Positions 1 through 8,026 of a stretch of DNA of 55,149 nt are shown here, one piece after another. A program made the translations under genes and the position numbers. How positions within the stretch are numbered: position 1 is the stretch's first letter; each line of letters begins with the position of its first letter. Source of the DNA: Caulobacter endophyticus (GTDB lineage Bacteria; Pseudomonadota; Alphaproteobacteria; Caulobacterales; Caulobacteraceae); assembly GCF_029543245.1 (NCBI RefSeq), contig NZ_JARQWV010000030.1:1-55149 (forward strand), read 5' to 3'. The notes under the pieces are model-generated. The model made no database searches and had not been told where the DNA came from. It saw nothing but the letters and a program-made list of their open reading frames with translations.

Positions 1-100
<100 letters not shown>

Positions 101-155
101 CCCCTCCGTCACGGCGCTGATAGCGCCGCGCCACCTCCCCCGCTCGCGGGGGAGG
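101..155. repeat. Family B palindromic intergenic repeat, half copy
   Basis: The stretch has two hairpins: GGCGCTGATAGCGCC around 114-128, and CCTCCCCC...GGGGGAGG around 135-155. This is the same build as the copies at 9338-9463 and 54954-55079. Only the half next to folC is present; the other half would lie in the unreliable poly-C end. Confidence 0.6.
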
Positions 156-171
156 CGCTTTCGGGGCTCCC

Positions 172-1488
172 ATGACCGACCACCTCCGCGCCCACGACGC
201 CGCGCTCGAGCGCCTGCGGGCGCTGCATCCGCTGAAGATCGACCTGTCGCTGGGCCGCATGCGCCGGCTGTGCGCCGCCCTGGGCGACCCGCAGGACCGC
301 CTGCCGCCCGTGATCCACGTGGCCGGCACCAACGGCAAGGGCTCGACGGTGGCCTATCTGCGCCACATGGCCGAGGCCGCGGGGCTCAAGGTCCACGTCT
401 TCACCTCGCCCCACCTTGTGCGCTTCGTCGAGCGCATCCGCCTGGCCGGAACCCTGATCACCGAGGACCACCTGGCCGACGTGCTGGAGCGGGTCGAGGC
501 GGCCAATAACGGCCAGGCCATCACCTTTTTCGAGATCACCACGGCCGCGGCCTTCGTCGCCTTCGCCGAGGTCCCCGCCGACCTGTGCATCGTCGAGGTG
601 GGCTTAGGGGGCGTGCTCGACGCCACCAACGTCATCTCCAGCCCCGCCGTCAGCGTCATCGCGCCGATCGACCTGGATCACCGCGAGTTCCTGGGCGACA
701 CCATCGAGAAGATCGCCGTCGAGAAGGCGGGCATCATCAAGCCGGACGCCCCCGCCGTCAGCGCCCGCCAGCAGGACACGGTCGACGAGGTGCTCGACAC
801 CGCCGCCGCCATGGCCGGGGTGGAGCTCACGCTCATGGGCCGCGAGTTCGACGCCTGGGAAGAGCGCGGCCGCCTGCTGGTGCAGATGCAGGACCGCCTG
901 CTCGACCTGCCCGCCCCCGCCCTGCCCGGCGAGCACCAGTTCGCCAATGCGGGCCTGGCCGTCGCCGCCCTGCTGGCGCTGGACGACCCGCGCATCGACG
1001 AAGAGGCCATGGGCCGGGGGATCGCCGGCACGGTCTGGCCGGCCCGCTTCCAGCGACTGACGGCCGGCCCCTACGCGCAGACCGCCCAGGCCGCCGGCGC
1101 CGACCTCTGGCTCGACGGCGGCCACAATCCGCACGCCGGCCGCGCCGTGGCCCGCGCCGTGGCCGATCTGGCGGCCCGCGACGGCCGCCCGGTGGCGCTG
1201 ATCTCGGGGCTCCTGGCCAACAAGGACGCCGCCGGCTTCTTCGAGGCCTTCCGGGGCGTGGCGACCAAGGTCTTCACCGTCACCTTCGAAGGTCACGCCG
1301 CCGCCAGCGCCGCCGAAACCGCCGCCGCCGCCGAACTGGCCGGCCTGCGCGCCGCCGCCTGCGACAGCCTCGACGACGCCCTTAGCCGGGCGCTCGCGCT
1401 CGACCCTGTACCGCACGTGCTGATCTGCGGCTCTCTGTACCTGGCGGGCGAAGTTCTGGGGGCGAGCGAGGAGACCTGGCCGGTCTGA
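172..1488 (+). CDS. folC: Bifunctional dihydrofolate/folylpolyglutamate synthase
   Basis: This 438-aa protein of the Mur ligase fold adds glutamate to dihydropteroate and to reduced folates in the cytoplasm, using ATP. The P-loop GTNGKGST lies at about residues 52-59. It is followed by the family features FTSPHL, RFVERI and VEVGLGGVLDATN, and a C-terminal ligase half with the LDGGHNPH motif near residue 315. Length and domain order are normal for FolC. In many alphaproteobacteria folC follows accD, but upstream sequence is missing here. The ATG at 172 directly follows a palindromic repeat. Family C/D repeats follow the stop codon. Confidence 0.95.
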   Translation: MTDHLRAHDAALERLRALHPLKIDLSLGRMRRLCAALGDPQDRLPPVIHVAGTNGKGSTVAYLRHMAEAAGLKVHVFTSPHLVRFVERIRLAGTLITEDHLADVLERVEAANNGQAITFFEITTAAAFVAFAEVPADLCIVEVGLGGVLDATNVISSPAVSVIAPIDLDHREFLGDTIEKIAVEKAGIIKPDAPAVSARQQDTVDEVLDTAAAMAGVELTLMGREFDAWEERGRLLVQMQDRLLDLPAPALPGEHQFANAGLAVAALLALDDPRIDEEAMGRGIAGTVWPARFQRLTAGPYAQTAQAAGADLWLDGGHNPHAGRAVARAVADLAARDGRPVALISGLLANKDAAGFFEAFRGVATKVFTVTFEGHAAASAAETAAAAELAGLRAAACDSLDDALSRALALDPVPHVLICGSLYLAGEVLGASEETWPV

Positions 1489-1493
1489 CCTGA

Positions 1494-1835
1494 CCCTCTC
1501 TCTTTGAGAGAGGGAGGGGCCCATGGCGAAGCCATGGGAGGGTGAGAGGTTAAAAGCTTTCCGAATGGGCGCAGGCTTAACCAACCCCGCCTCCCTAGGC
1601 CTTGTGCCTAGGGCCCAGGCTTCAGCCGCTCAGACTGTGTGGGGGTGGGCGCCTGCACCGGCGGCGTCCCGTTCGAAAAGCCGAGCCTGGCCCAACCATG
1701 GGTCCTCGCCACAAGGGCGAGGAAGGCGGAAGCTTTCATGGCTGAAAGCAATCGCCCTTCACCGGCCAAAGGTGAAACCTCTCACCCTCCCACCGCTTCG
1801 CGGCGGGCCCCTCCCTCTCTCTCAGAGAGAGGGAT
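1494..1835. repeat. Nested intergenic repeats: family C halves enclosing family D
   Basis: This fills the gap between folC and the WD40 gene. The left C half (1494-1551) starts with a hairpin of CCCTCTCTC and GAGAGAGGG arms and continues to GGGTGAGAGGTT. The right C half (1776-1835) is its inverted counterpart, beginning AACCTCTCACCC. Between them (about 1592-1725) sits a D element, with a CCTAGGCCTTGTGCCTAGG hairpin on the left and CCTCGCCACAAGGGCGAGG on the right. Other C copy: 34289-34452. Other D copies: 11954-12060, 31481-31600 and 40857-40956. I see no gene here. Confidence 0.8.
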
Positions 1836-1841
1836 CTAGGA

Positions 1842-2864
1842 TCAGAAATTCCGCACCGAAATGTCCGGCACGGCCAGCACGCCGGCTTCGCCGGTTTCGT
1901 CGCCCCAGGCCAGGCGCGTGCCGTCGGCGTTGACCGACAGGCTGCTGATCGGGGCGCCCTTCTCGGCCTTCAGGGTCTCGATGCGGCCCGAGCGCAGGTG
2001 GCAGGCCCAGATGCGGCCGTTGTCCTGGCCGGCGATGGCCACCGGCAGGGCGTCGACGCCGGCGACCTGCACGACCAGCGAGTCGCGCGAGAAGCCGATC
2101 TCGGCGGCTTCCTTGCCCATCGGTCCGTTGGCCCCGGCGAACGGCCAGACGACCGCGCCGTTGGCGCCGGCGGTGACCATGAGGTTGCCCTTGTCGAGGA
2201 AGGCCATGCTCTTGATCTTGGCCGGATAGCCGCCCATCCGCATGTCCTTGCCGTCCGACAGGCGCCAGCCGTGCAGCTGGTTTTCCTGCATGGCCGAGAC
2301 CAGGAACTTGCCGTCGGGGCTGTAGGCCAGGGCGACGTGGCTGCCGGCCCACTTCATCACCGTCGGCTTCTGGTCGGCGATGCGGCCCCACCACAGCGAC
2401 ACGCCGCCGTAGCCGGCCGCGGCCAGGCGCTTGCCCTTCGGGTCGAAGGCCACGCCCGACACCGTCTTCTCGTGCGCATAGACGCGGCGGAACGCGGGGT
2501 CGGCCGAGTCCAGCACATGGACCTCCTTGCCGGCCGTGAAGGCGATCAGGCCCGAGGCCGGGCTTGCGGCCACGTGCTCAATCCACTTGCCCTTGACCTC
2601 GGCCAGCAGGGTGGCGACCAGCTCGTCGCCCTCCAGGCGGCTCCAGACCACGCGGCCGTCGTCGCCGCCGGTCACCAGGCCGCGGCCCGAGGGGTGGACG
2701 CAGGCGGCCAGCGCCGCGCCGCCCATCGCCCCGCCATGGGCCTCGACGGTGACGAAGCCGCCCTCGGCTTCGAATCGGACAGTGCCGTCGCCCAGGGCGA
2801 ATCCGGCGCGTCCAGCGCGATCGAACAGGGCGGCGGTGACGTAGGCGTCGAACGAAAAGATCAT
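1842..2864 (-). CDS. WD40-repeat protein, function unknown
   Basis: This 340-aa protein has no signal peptide and is built of beta-propeller repeats. Recurring units such as HPSGRGLVTGGDDGRVVW, FDPKGKRLAAAGYGGVSLWW and YSPDGKFLVSAMQENQLHGW show the usual pattern of a turn, a hydrophobic strand, and a final W/V pair. About seven blades fit the length. Such proteins usually scaffold other proteins and have no catalytic residues. The gene is convergent with folC across a repeat and divergent from the exbD-type gene. The partner is unknown; the WD40 assignment is firm, the role is not. Confidence 0.85.
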   Translation of the reverse strand: MIFSFDAYVTAALFDRAGRAGFALGDGTVRFEAEGGFVTVEAHGGAMGGAALAACVHPSGRGLVTGGDDGRVVWSRLEGDELVATLLAEVKGKWIEHVAASPASGLIAFTAGKEVHVLDSADPAFRRVYAHEKTVSGVAFDPKGKRLAAAGYGGVSLWWGRIADQKPTVMKWAGSHVALAYSPDGKFLVSAMQENQLHGWRLSDGKDMRMGGYPAKIKSMAFLDKGNLMVTAGANGAVVWPFAGANGPMGKEAAEIGFSRDSLVVQVAGVDALPVAIAGQDNGRIWACHLRSGRIETLKAEKGAPISSLSVNADGTRLAWGDETGEAGVLAVPDISVRNF

Positions 2865-3086
2865 GCGCGGGGGCTTAGCGCGGCCAGTTTGCCAGCGCTA
2901 GTCGCGTCTTGCGCGACGGCCTGACCCGGAATCCGCCTCCTGAACGCCGTTAGGCCAAAAAGACTCACAAAAGGGGTTGCCATCGCGGCGTCTCGTCGGG
3001 CTTTACTTCCGCGCTCGTCTGCGCCAGACGTGGCATCTAACAATTTCTGGACCGCCTGGGGGCGGTCCCCGGGAGACAGTCAGGCT

Positions 3087-3536
3087 ATGGCGGCTAAACT
3101 TGCTGGCGGCGGCGGCGGTCGCTACTCGCTGAACCAGAATTCCGAAATCAACGTCACGCCCTTCGTCGACATTCTGCTCGTTCTGCTGATCATCTTCATG
3201 GTCGCCGTGCCGATGGCCGTGACCTCGATCAAGATCGACCTGCCGCCGGCCGTCCCGCCGCCGCCGAACGCGCCGAAGCCGAAGGAACCGGTGTTCATCT
3301 CGATCCAGAAGTCGGGCGCTCTGTTCATCGCGGACAAGCAAACCAGCCTCGACAACCTGCCGATCGACCTGGACGCTTCGTTCACCTCGAAGGGCCAAGC
3401 CGGTCCGAAGGACGATCAGCGCGTCATGATCCGCGCCGACGCCGACGTGCTGTACTCGGACTTCATGGGCGTCCTGAACCAGCTGCAGACCGCTGGCTGG
3501 TACAAGGTCGGCCTGATCAACGAAGACATCCACTAG
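3087..3536 (+). CDS. ExbD/TolR-family biopolymer transport protein
   Basis: This protein (149 aa from ATG 3087) is a proton-motive-force transducer of the ExbD/TolR family, which works with an ExbB/TolQ channel to energise outer-membrane transport or envelope maintenance. A Gly-rich N-terminus leads to the hallmark SEINVTPFVDILLVLLIIFM, where the Asp in the transmembrane helix is the conserved proton-carrying residue. A Pro-rich linker and periplasmic domain follow. I prefer ATG 3087 (GGGAG upstream, Gly-rich start typical of the family) over an in-frame GTG at 3030. No exbB or tonB lies beside it, so it may be an orphan ExbD serving a system encoded elsewhere. Confidence 0.9.
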   Translation: MAAKLAGGGGGRYSLNQNSEINVTPFVDILLVLLIIFMVAVPMAVTSIKIDLPPAVPPPPNAPKPKEPVFISIQKSGALFIADKQTSLDNLPIDLDASFTSKGQAGPKDDQRVMIRADADVLYSDFMGVLNQLQTAGWYKVGLINEDIH

Positions 3537-3567
3537 GGATCGTTTTCGGATCATCCGAAAAGTATCG

Positions 3568-3601
3568 AGGGGCCGGCGGCGAAAGCTTCCGGCCCCTTTT
3601 T
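3568..3601 (+). terminator. Rho-independent terminator after exbD-type gene
   Basis: A perfect 9-bp stem AGGGGCCGG/CCGGCCCCT with a 12-nt loop is followed by five T. It starts 31 bases after the stop codon of the ExbD-type gene. A possible GTG start for the next gene at 3603 would touch this terminator, which favours the ATG at 3627. Confidence 0.88.
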
Positions 3602-3626
3602 CGTGCCCGCTTCCACGGAGCTCCCG

Positions 3627-4259
3627 ATGCCCGACGCCAAGACCTGGATCGCCTTCTGCCTCGTCTGCCTGGGGATGGCCCTGACGCCGGGCCCCAACAT
3701 GCTCTACCTGGTCAGCCGATCGATCTGCCAGGGCAAGTGGGCCGGCATCGTCTCCTTGGCCGGCACGGCGGCGGGCTTTGTCGTCTACCTGGTCTGCGCG
3801 GCGCTGGGCATCACCGCCCTCTTGATGGCCGCGCCGATCACCTACGACATCCTGCGCTTCGGCGGCGCCCTCTATCTCGGCTGGCTGGCCTGGCAGGCGA
3901 TCAAGCCCGGCGGCCGCTCGCCCTTCCAGGTGCGCGAGCTGCCCAAGGACCCGCCGGCCAAGCTGATGGCCATGGGCTTCCTGACCAACCTGCTCAATCC
4001 CAAGGCGGCGATGCTCTATCTGTCACTGTTGCCGCAGTTCATCGATCCCGGGCACGGGAACGTCCTGTCCCAGTCGCTGCTGCTGGGCGGCAGCCAGATC
4101 GCCATCAGCCTGTCGGTCAACGCCACGATCTGCTTCGCCGCAGGGACCATCGCCGGCTTCCTGGCTGCGCGCCCCAGCTTCGCGCTGGTGCAGCGCTGGC
4201 TGATGGCCAGCGTGCTCGGGGGCCTGGCTGTCCGCATGGCCACCGAAGCCCGCCGCTAG
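3627..4259 (+). CDS. LysE/RhtB-family amino-acid exporter
   Basis: This 210-aa integral membrane protein of the LysE superfamily exports amino acids or related metabolites across the inner membrane. The N-terminal segment contains the family signature ALTPGPNMLYLVSRS, and about six hydrophobic segments follow, with the conserved GFLTNLLNPKAAMLY in the middle. Length fits the family (about 205-215 aa). The ATG at 3627 has GGAG six bases upstream; the in-frame GTG at 3603 overlaps the preceding terminator and adds eight uninformative residues. Substrate cannot be told from sequence. The gene stands alone on its strand, followed by a gene remnant. Confidence 0.9.
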   Translation: MPDAKTWIAFCLVCLGMALTPGPNMLYLVSRSICQGKWAGIVSLAGTAAGFVVYLVCAALGITALLMAAPITYDILRFGGALYLGWLAWQAIKPGGRSPFQVRELPKDPPAKLMAMGFLTNLLNPKAAMLYLSLLPQFIDPGHGNVLSQSLLLGGSQIAISLSVNATICFAAGTIAGFLAARPSFALVQRWLMASVLGGLAVRMATEARR

Positions 4260-4327
4260 GCCTTCACAGGACTGCTCAGGATCGCTCAGCAGGCCATGGA
4301 AGGGGTCGTGGCTAATCCCGCCCCTCC

Positions 4328-4347
4328 GACGGCGTTATAACGCCGTC
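4328..4347. repeat. Perfect 20-bp palindrome
   Basis: GACGGCGTTATAACGCCGTC is self-complementary over all 20 bases. It sits at the left border of the SDR gene remnant. It could be an operator, a hairpin at the break point of the deletion that left the remnant, or part of an intergenic repeat; the sequence does not decide. Confidence 0.5.
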
Positions 4348-4473
4348 CTGAGCAAGGAGAGGCTTCTCGCCGGCGCGCCCGACGAGGTCGGCGGCTTCAT
4401 CACCGGCGGCGACGTCCTGATGGACGGCGGGGTCACCGCCGCCTGGTGGTACGGCGACCTGGCGAACCGATAG
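4348..4473 (+). pseudogene. 3' remnant of a short-chain dehydrogenase/reductase
   Basis: The 41 codons before the TAG at 4471 encode the C-terminus of a classical SDR oxidoreductase, including GAPDEVGGFITGG and DVLMDGGVTAAWWYG. This matches the family's conserved end (entry into the last strand, then the V/LMDGG motif). The Rossmann part with the TGxxxGIG motif and the YxxxK active site are absent upstream; LysE ends only 88 bases earlier. No start codon or ribosome site precedes the fragment. I read it as the residue of a deletion or rearrangement. The frame stays open upstream to about 4270 without SDR resemblance. Confidence 0.7.
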
Positions 4474-4476
4474 CCA

Positions 4477-5589
4477 TCAGAAGCGCGCCGGATAGGCCCG
4501 CGTGGTCGGGCTGTTGTTGTAGCGGGCGGCCGGGCAGTCGACGGCGTAGGCGTCGGCCGTCTCGATCATGTGGGCGCCGCGATAGCCGTAGGGGTTCAGC
4601 GCGCGGCACGACACCGCCCGCTTGTAGACCACCGAGCCGTCGCGGCTGAGCTCGCGCATGAACTGGTCGAAGGCCAGGTCGACAAGGCCGCGGGTGGCTG
4701 CGAAACGCCTCGCCGTGCCGCTGAATTCGCCCGAGATGACGTCGCCGGCCGCCACGGCCCGCGTGGCCGGCGCCGGCCCCGCCGCACCGCTGACGCCCAG
4801 GATCGCCCCGCCGGCCAGCATGGCCTCCAGGTCGGTGAACCGCCCGCTGGCCCTGCCGATGTTCACGGCCGTGGTGAAGGCCGAAGCCGCACCCGGGTCG
4901 AAGCGGCCCGGACCGTCGATCGCAGCCGCCTGCACGCCGCCGATCAGGCCGGCATAGGGCGCCGCCGCGATCGACACCGTCAGCTCCTCGTTGACGTAAT
5001 AGCCCAGCAGCATGCCGCCCAGCACGCCGCCGACCGGCGCGATGGCCGAGTCCCGCGCCACGCCGATCGGGCCGGCGATCCCCGCCCGGACCATCTCGGG
5101 CGTGATGCCCACCCATTGGGTGCGATAGCTGGTCTCGACGGTCTTCTCGACCACCAGTTGGTTGGTGCGCCAGCGCACCAGGCGGAAGGTGATGCTGGCC
5201 GAGGCCAGCTTGTCGCTGCCCAGCCAGACGTCTGGCCCGCGCAATTCGTCGAACTGAACGTAGAGCATGTATTCGGCGTCCAGCCGGGGGGCCAGCATGT
5301 CGGCGCGGTCCAGATGCAGGGACAGCTGGTCGAAGACCTGCTTGCGCGTCGGCCGAGTGGTCATCACCGCGCCGCCGTCGAACCAGCGGAACTCCGGCGC
5401 GCCCTGGATCTCCTGGACGGCGATGTTGCGGTAGAACGGCCGCGCGGGCGAGGCCTTGGCCACCGCCACCGGCGGCATGGCCGGCTGGCGCAGCGCCCGC
5501 ATGTCCTCGGAGCTGGCGCAGCCCGCCAGCACCAGCGCCGCGCCGCAGAGGGCCAGCGCCGACTTCATGAGCTTGGACGACGTCGCCAT
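4477..5589 (-). CDS. Putative outer-membrane or periplasmic lipoprotein, unknown family
   Basis: This 370-aa protein starts with a type II signal peptide: basic n-region, hydrophobic core and lipobox LAGC with the lipidated Cys at residue 24, followed by ASSED. The region around residues 50-150 resembles ABC-type transport auxiliary lipoproteins only in general layout (strand-rich, with phrases such as AEYMLYVQFDEL). The middle is rich in Gly/Ala stretches, including GGVLGGMLLGYYVNEEL, and four Cys lie in the C-terminal part. I do not recognise a named family. The start at 5589 was chosen over 5619 because GGGGAACC precedes it and the signal peptide then has normal length. It appears monocistronic. 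Confidence 0.75.
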   Translation of the reverse strand: MATSSKLMKSALALCGAALVLAGCASSEDMRALRQPAMPPVAVAKASPARPFYRNIAVQEIQGAPEFRWFDGGAVMTTRPTRKQVFDQLSLHLDRADMLAPRLDAEYMLYVQFDELRGPDVWLGSDKLASASITFRLVRWRTNQLVVEKTVETSYRTQWVGITPEMVRAGIAGPIGVARDSAIAPVGGVLGGMLLGYYVNEELTVSIAAAPYAGLIGGVQAAAIDGPGRFDPGAASAFTTAVNIGRASGRFTDLEAMLAGGAILGVSGAAGPAPATRAVAAGDVISGEFSGTARRFAATRGLVDLAFDQFMRELSRDGSVVYKRAVSCRALNPYGYRGAHMIETADAYAVDCPAARYNNSPTTRAYPARF

Positions 5590-5696
5590 GAGAGGTTCCC
5601 CGATAAGTCGAGCGACCATCGCGGAATAGTCTTAATGGTTGATTTCCACTATGGCGGAACAGCGTCAGGGCGAGTGAAAATCCGCCGGCTGTGGCT

Positions 5697-7364
5697 TCAG
5701 CCGCGCGCCTTCACCGGCGCGGCGCCGTCGACATAGGCCTCGTTGAGATAGACCTCGGCCTCCTGCGGCGACAGGGCCGGCGCATAGCCGAAGCCCTGGC
5801 CGTAGTCGCAGCCGAGCTTCTGCAGCGCGCTGGCCATCTCGGCGTTCTCCACGCCCTCGGCCACGACCTCCAGGTCGAGGTCCTGGCCAAGCTTGACCAC
5901 CGAGCGCACGATCTTGGCCGAGCCGGCGTTGCCGCCCATGGTCCGCACGAAGTAGCGGTCGATCTTCAGCGTGTCGAAGGGCAGGCGCGTCAGGTAGGAC
6001 AGCGACGAGAAGCCGGTGCCGAAGTCGTCGAGCGCCAGGCCCGCGCCCGCTTCGCGCAGGGCCTTCAGGATCACCGCGGCCCGCTCGGGATCGCGCATGA
6101 TGTCGCTTTCGGTGACTTCCAGCTTCAGCGCGCCGCGCGGCAGGCCGTTCTCGGCCAGCACCTGGGCCACGTCGTGCACCAGGCCCGGACGGTCGATCTC
6201 GCCGGTCGACAGGTTGACGCTGACGGTCAGGGCGCCGACAGCCGGGTGGCTGCTGCGCCAGGCGGCCAGCTGCTTGCCGGCGCTGCGCATCATGTGCTCG
6301 CCGAGCTCCGCCATCAGGCCCATCTCTTCGATCAGCGGCAGGAATTCGTCGGGCGGCAGCAGGCCGCGGCGCGGGTGGATCCAGCGCGCCAGGGCCTCGA
6401 AGCCCGACAGGGCGCCGGTCGACAGGCGCACGACCGGCTGGAAATAGGGAACGATCTCGCCACGGCCGATGGCGCCGCGCAGGTCGGCTTCCAGGGCCAG
6501 GCGCGACAGGCCGTCGGTCTCCATCGAGCGGCCGTAGGCGGCGGCCGAGCCGCGCCCGTTGGCGGCGGCGGCCTCGACGGCCAGCTCCGCCCGGCGGACC
6601 AGCTCGGCGGCCTCCGGCGCGTCCTCGCCGCCCTCGGCCGAGACGGCGCCGATGGTCAGGGTCGGGTGGATGTCGAAGCCGGCGATCCGCAAGGGCTGCT
6701 CGAGCGCCGAGCGCAGCAGCTCGGCGGGCTCGTAGCCCTTCGGCTCGCACAGCACGGCGAACTCGTCCTCGCCGATGCGGCCCAGGATCGAGCCCTCGGG
6801 GAAGGCGGCGGCCAGGCGCGAGCCCAGGGCGGCTAGGACGAGGTCGGCGCGCTCGTGGCCCAGGGCCTCGTTCAGGCGGCGCAGGCGGTCGAGATCGGCC
6901 ACGACCAGCTCGTGCACGCCGTCATGGGTCAGGCGCTCGCGGGCGCGGGCGATGAAGCTGCGACGGTCCAGCAGACCCGTCAGCTCGTCCTTGCCCGAAG
7001 CGGCGAATTTCACTTCCGGGGCGATCACGCCGGCGGCGCGCAGGCCCTCTTCCAGCCACACGCCTCGCCAGATGCAGACGCCGCCGCTGCGCATGCGCAG
7101 GCGCACGACGATCTCGGCACCGGCTTCACGCACCCGCAGCAGCTCTTCGGCCTGGGCGCGGTCTTGCGGCAGCGCAAGGGCGCGGAAGGCGGCGGAGGAG
7201 CATTCGGGGGCGAGCGGAGACAGGCCCAGGGCCCGGGCCGCGCCGTTGATGCGCAGGCGGTCGGCCTCGGGCTCCCAGTGCCACAGCGCGACCTCGGCGG
7301 CGCCCAGCGCTTCCAGCGTGGTCGTCGCGTCCCAGATGCGTCGCTCGGCAACCTTGAATGACAT
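5697..7364 (-). CDS. pdeA: Cyclic-di-GMP phosphodiesterase PdeA (PAS-GEDEF-EAL)
   Basis: This 555-aa protein has a PAS-like N-terminus (about 1-115), a GGDEF domain (about 125-290) and an EAL domain (about 300-545). The GGDEF site is altered to GEDEF (198-202). The EAL residues look complete: E323 of EAL, NLS-type SVNLST, EVTESD, DDFGTGFSS, KIDR and AEGVE. This matches Caulobacter PdeA (CC3396), where the altered GGDEF domain binds GTP and activates hydrolysis of c-di-GMP. The protein ends ARG; a terminal RG is important for ClpXP turnover of the known protein (from memory). The gene follows the GNAT gene by 46 bp, downstream of the oxidase cluster. Confidence 0.9.
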   Translation of the reverse strand: MSFKVAERRIWDATTTLEALGAAEVALWHWEPEADRLRINGAARALGLSPLAPECSSAAFRALALPQDRAQAEELLRVREAGAEIVVRLRMRSGGVCIWRGVWLEEGLRAAGVIAPEVKFAASGKDELTGLLDRRSFIARARERLTHDGVHELVVADLDRLRRLNEALGHERADLVLAALGSRLAAAFPEGSILGRIGEDEFAVLCEPKGYEPAELLRSALEQPLRIAGFDIHPTLTIGAVSAEGGEDAPEAAELVRRAELAVEAAAANGRGSAAAYGRSMETDGLSRLALEADLRGAIGRGEIVPYFQPVVRLSTGALSGFEALARWIHPRRGLLPPDEFLPLIEEMGLMAELGEHMMRSAGKQLAAWRSSHPAVGALTVSVNLSTGEIDRPGLVHDVAQVLAENGLPRGALKLEVTESDIMRDPERAAVILKALREAGAGLALDDFGTGFSSLSYLTRLPFDTLKIDRYFVRTMGGNAGSAKIVRSVVKLGQDLDLEVVAEGVENAEMASALQKLGCDYGQGFGYAPALSPQEAEVYLNEAYVDGAAPVKARG

Positions 7365-7410
7365 GCCCGTTCCCGCGCCGAAAAAGCCGGCGTCACAGCC
7401 CGGGCGGTCG

Positions 7411-7989
7411 CTATGACTGAGCGATCAACCCGAACAGACGATGATCTCGCCACTCGCCGTTAATTTTGAGATAAGCGCGGGCGTATCCTTCCTCGGAAAA
7501 CCCGCAGCGCGACAACAGGTCCGCCGAACGCGCGTTGTGCGGCATGCACGCGGCCTCGAGCCGATGGAGCCCCAGGGGTCCGAATGCGAAGTCGATCACC
7601 GCCTTCACCGCCTCGGTGGTGTAGCCCTGGCCGGCGAACGACTCGCCCGCCCAGTAGCCCAGCACGCCGGTCTGCGAGACGCCCCGGCGGATGTTGAAGA
7701 GACGCACGCCTCCGACGATGGCGTCGTCGTCCTTGCGGAATACGAAGAACGGAAAGGCCTCGCCCAGTTCCAGTTCGCGGGCGTAAGCGGCCAGGCGCTG
7801 GCGGAAGGCCGCCCGGGTCAGGTCGTCGGCCGGCCAGCTGGGCTCCCACGGCGTCAGATAGCCCCGCGAGGCCGCCCGTAGCTCGGACCACGGCTTGTGG
7901 TCGGCAAGGCGCGGCAGGCGCAGATAGACCCGCTCGGCGTCGATGCGCGGACCATGGTCGATGCGGAACAGGCGGAGGATGGCGGACAA
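7411..7989 (-). CDS. GNAT acetyltransferase, RimJ/RimL type
   Basis: This 192-aa single-domain N-acetyltransferase transfers acetyl from acetyl-CoA to an amine, in this subfamily often a protein N-terminus such as a ribosomal protein. The acetyl-CoA loop is seen in YWAGESFAGQGYTTEAV (motif A, Q/RxxGxG/A-like). It is followed by LHRLEAACMPHNARSADLLS and CGFSEEGYAR, both typical of RimJ/RimL relatives. Length is normal. It lies between the M16 peptidase (37 bp upstream) and pdeA (46 bp downstream) on the same strand, so co-transcription is likely. The exact substrate is unknown; the RimJ symbol would be a guess. Confidence 0.88.
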   Translation of the reverse strand: MSAILRLFRIDHGPRIDAERVYLRLPRLADHKPWSELRAASRGYLTPWEPSWPADDLTRAAFRQRLAAYARELELGEAFPFFVFRKDDDAIVGGVRLFNIRRGVSQTGVLGYWAGESFAGQGYTTEAVKAVIDFAFGPLGLHRLEAACMPHNARSADLLSRCGFSEEGYARAYLKINGEWRDHRLFGLIAQS

Positions 7990-8026
7990 GAAACGGCTCT
8001 TAGCGATACCCGCGCACCATCGCGGC

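Noticed and set aside
1639..1839. Short open frames in the folC-WD40 gap
   Set aside because: They lie entirely inside the C and D repeats, have no ribosome sites, and their products read as repeat sequence.
3030..3086. Longer ExbD-type protein from GTG 3030
   Set aside because: The extra 19 residues are not family-like and the ATG at 3087 has a better ribosome site, although I cannot fully exclude the GTG.
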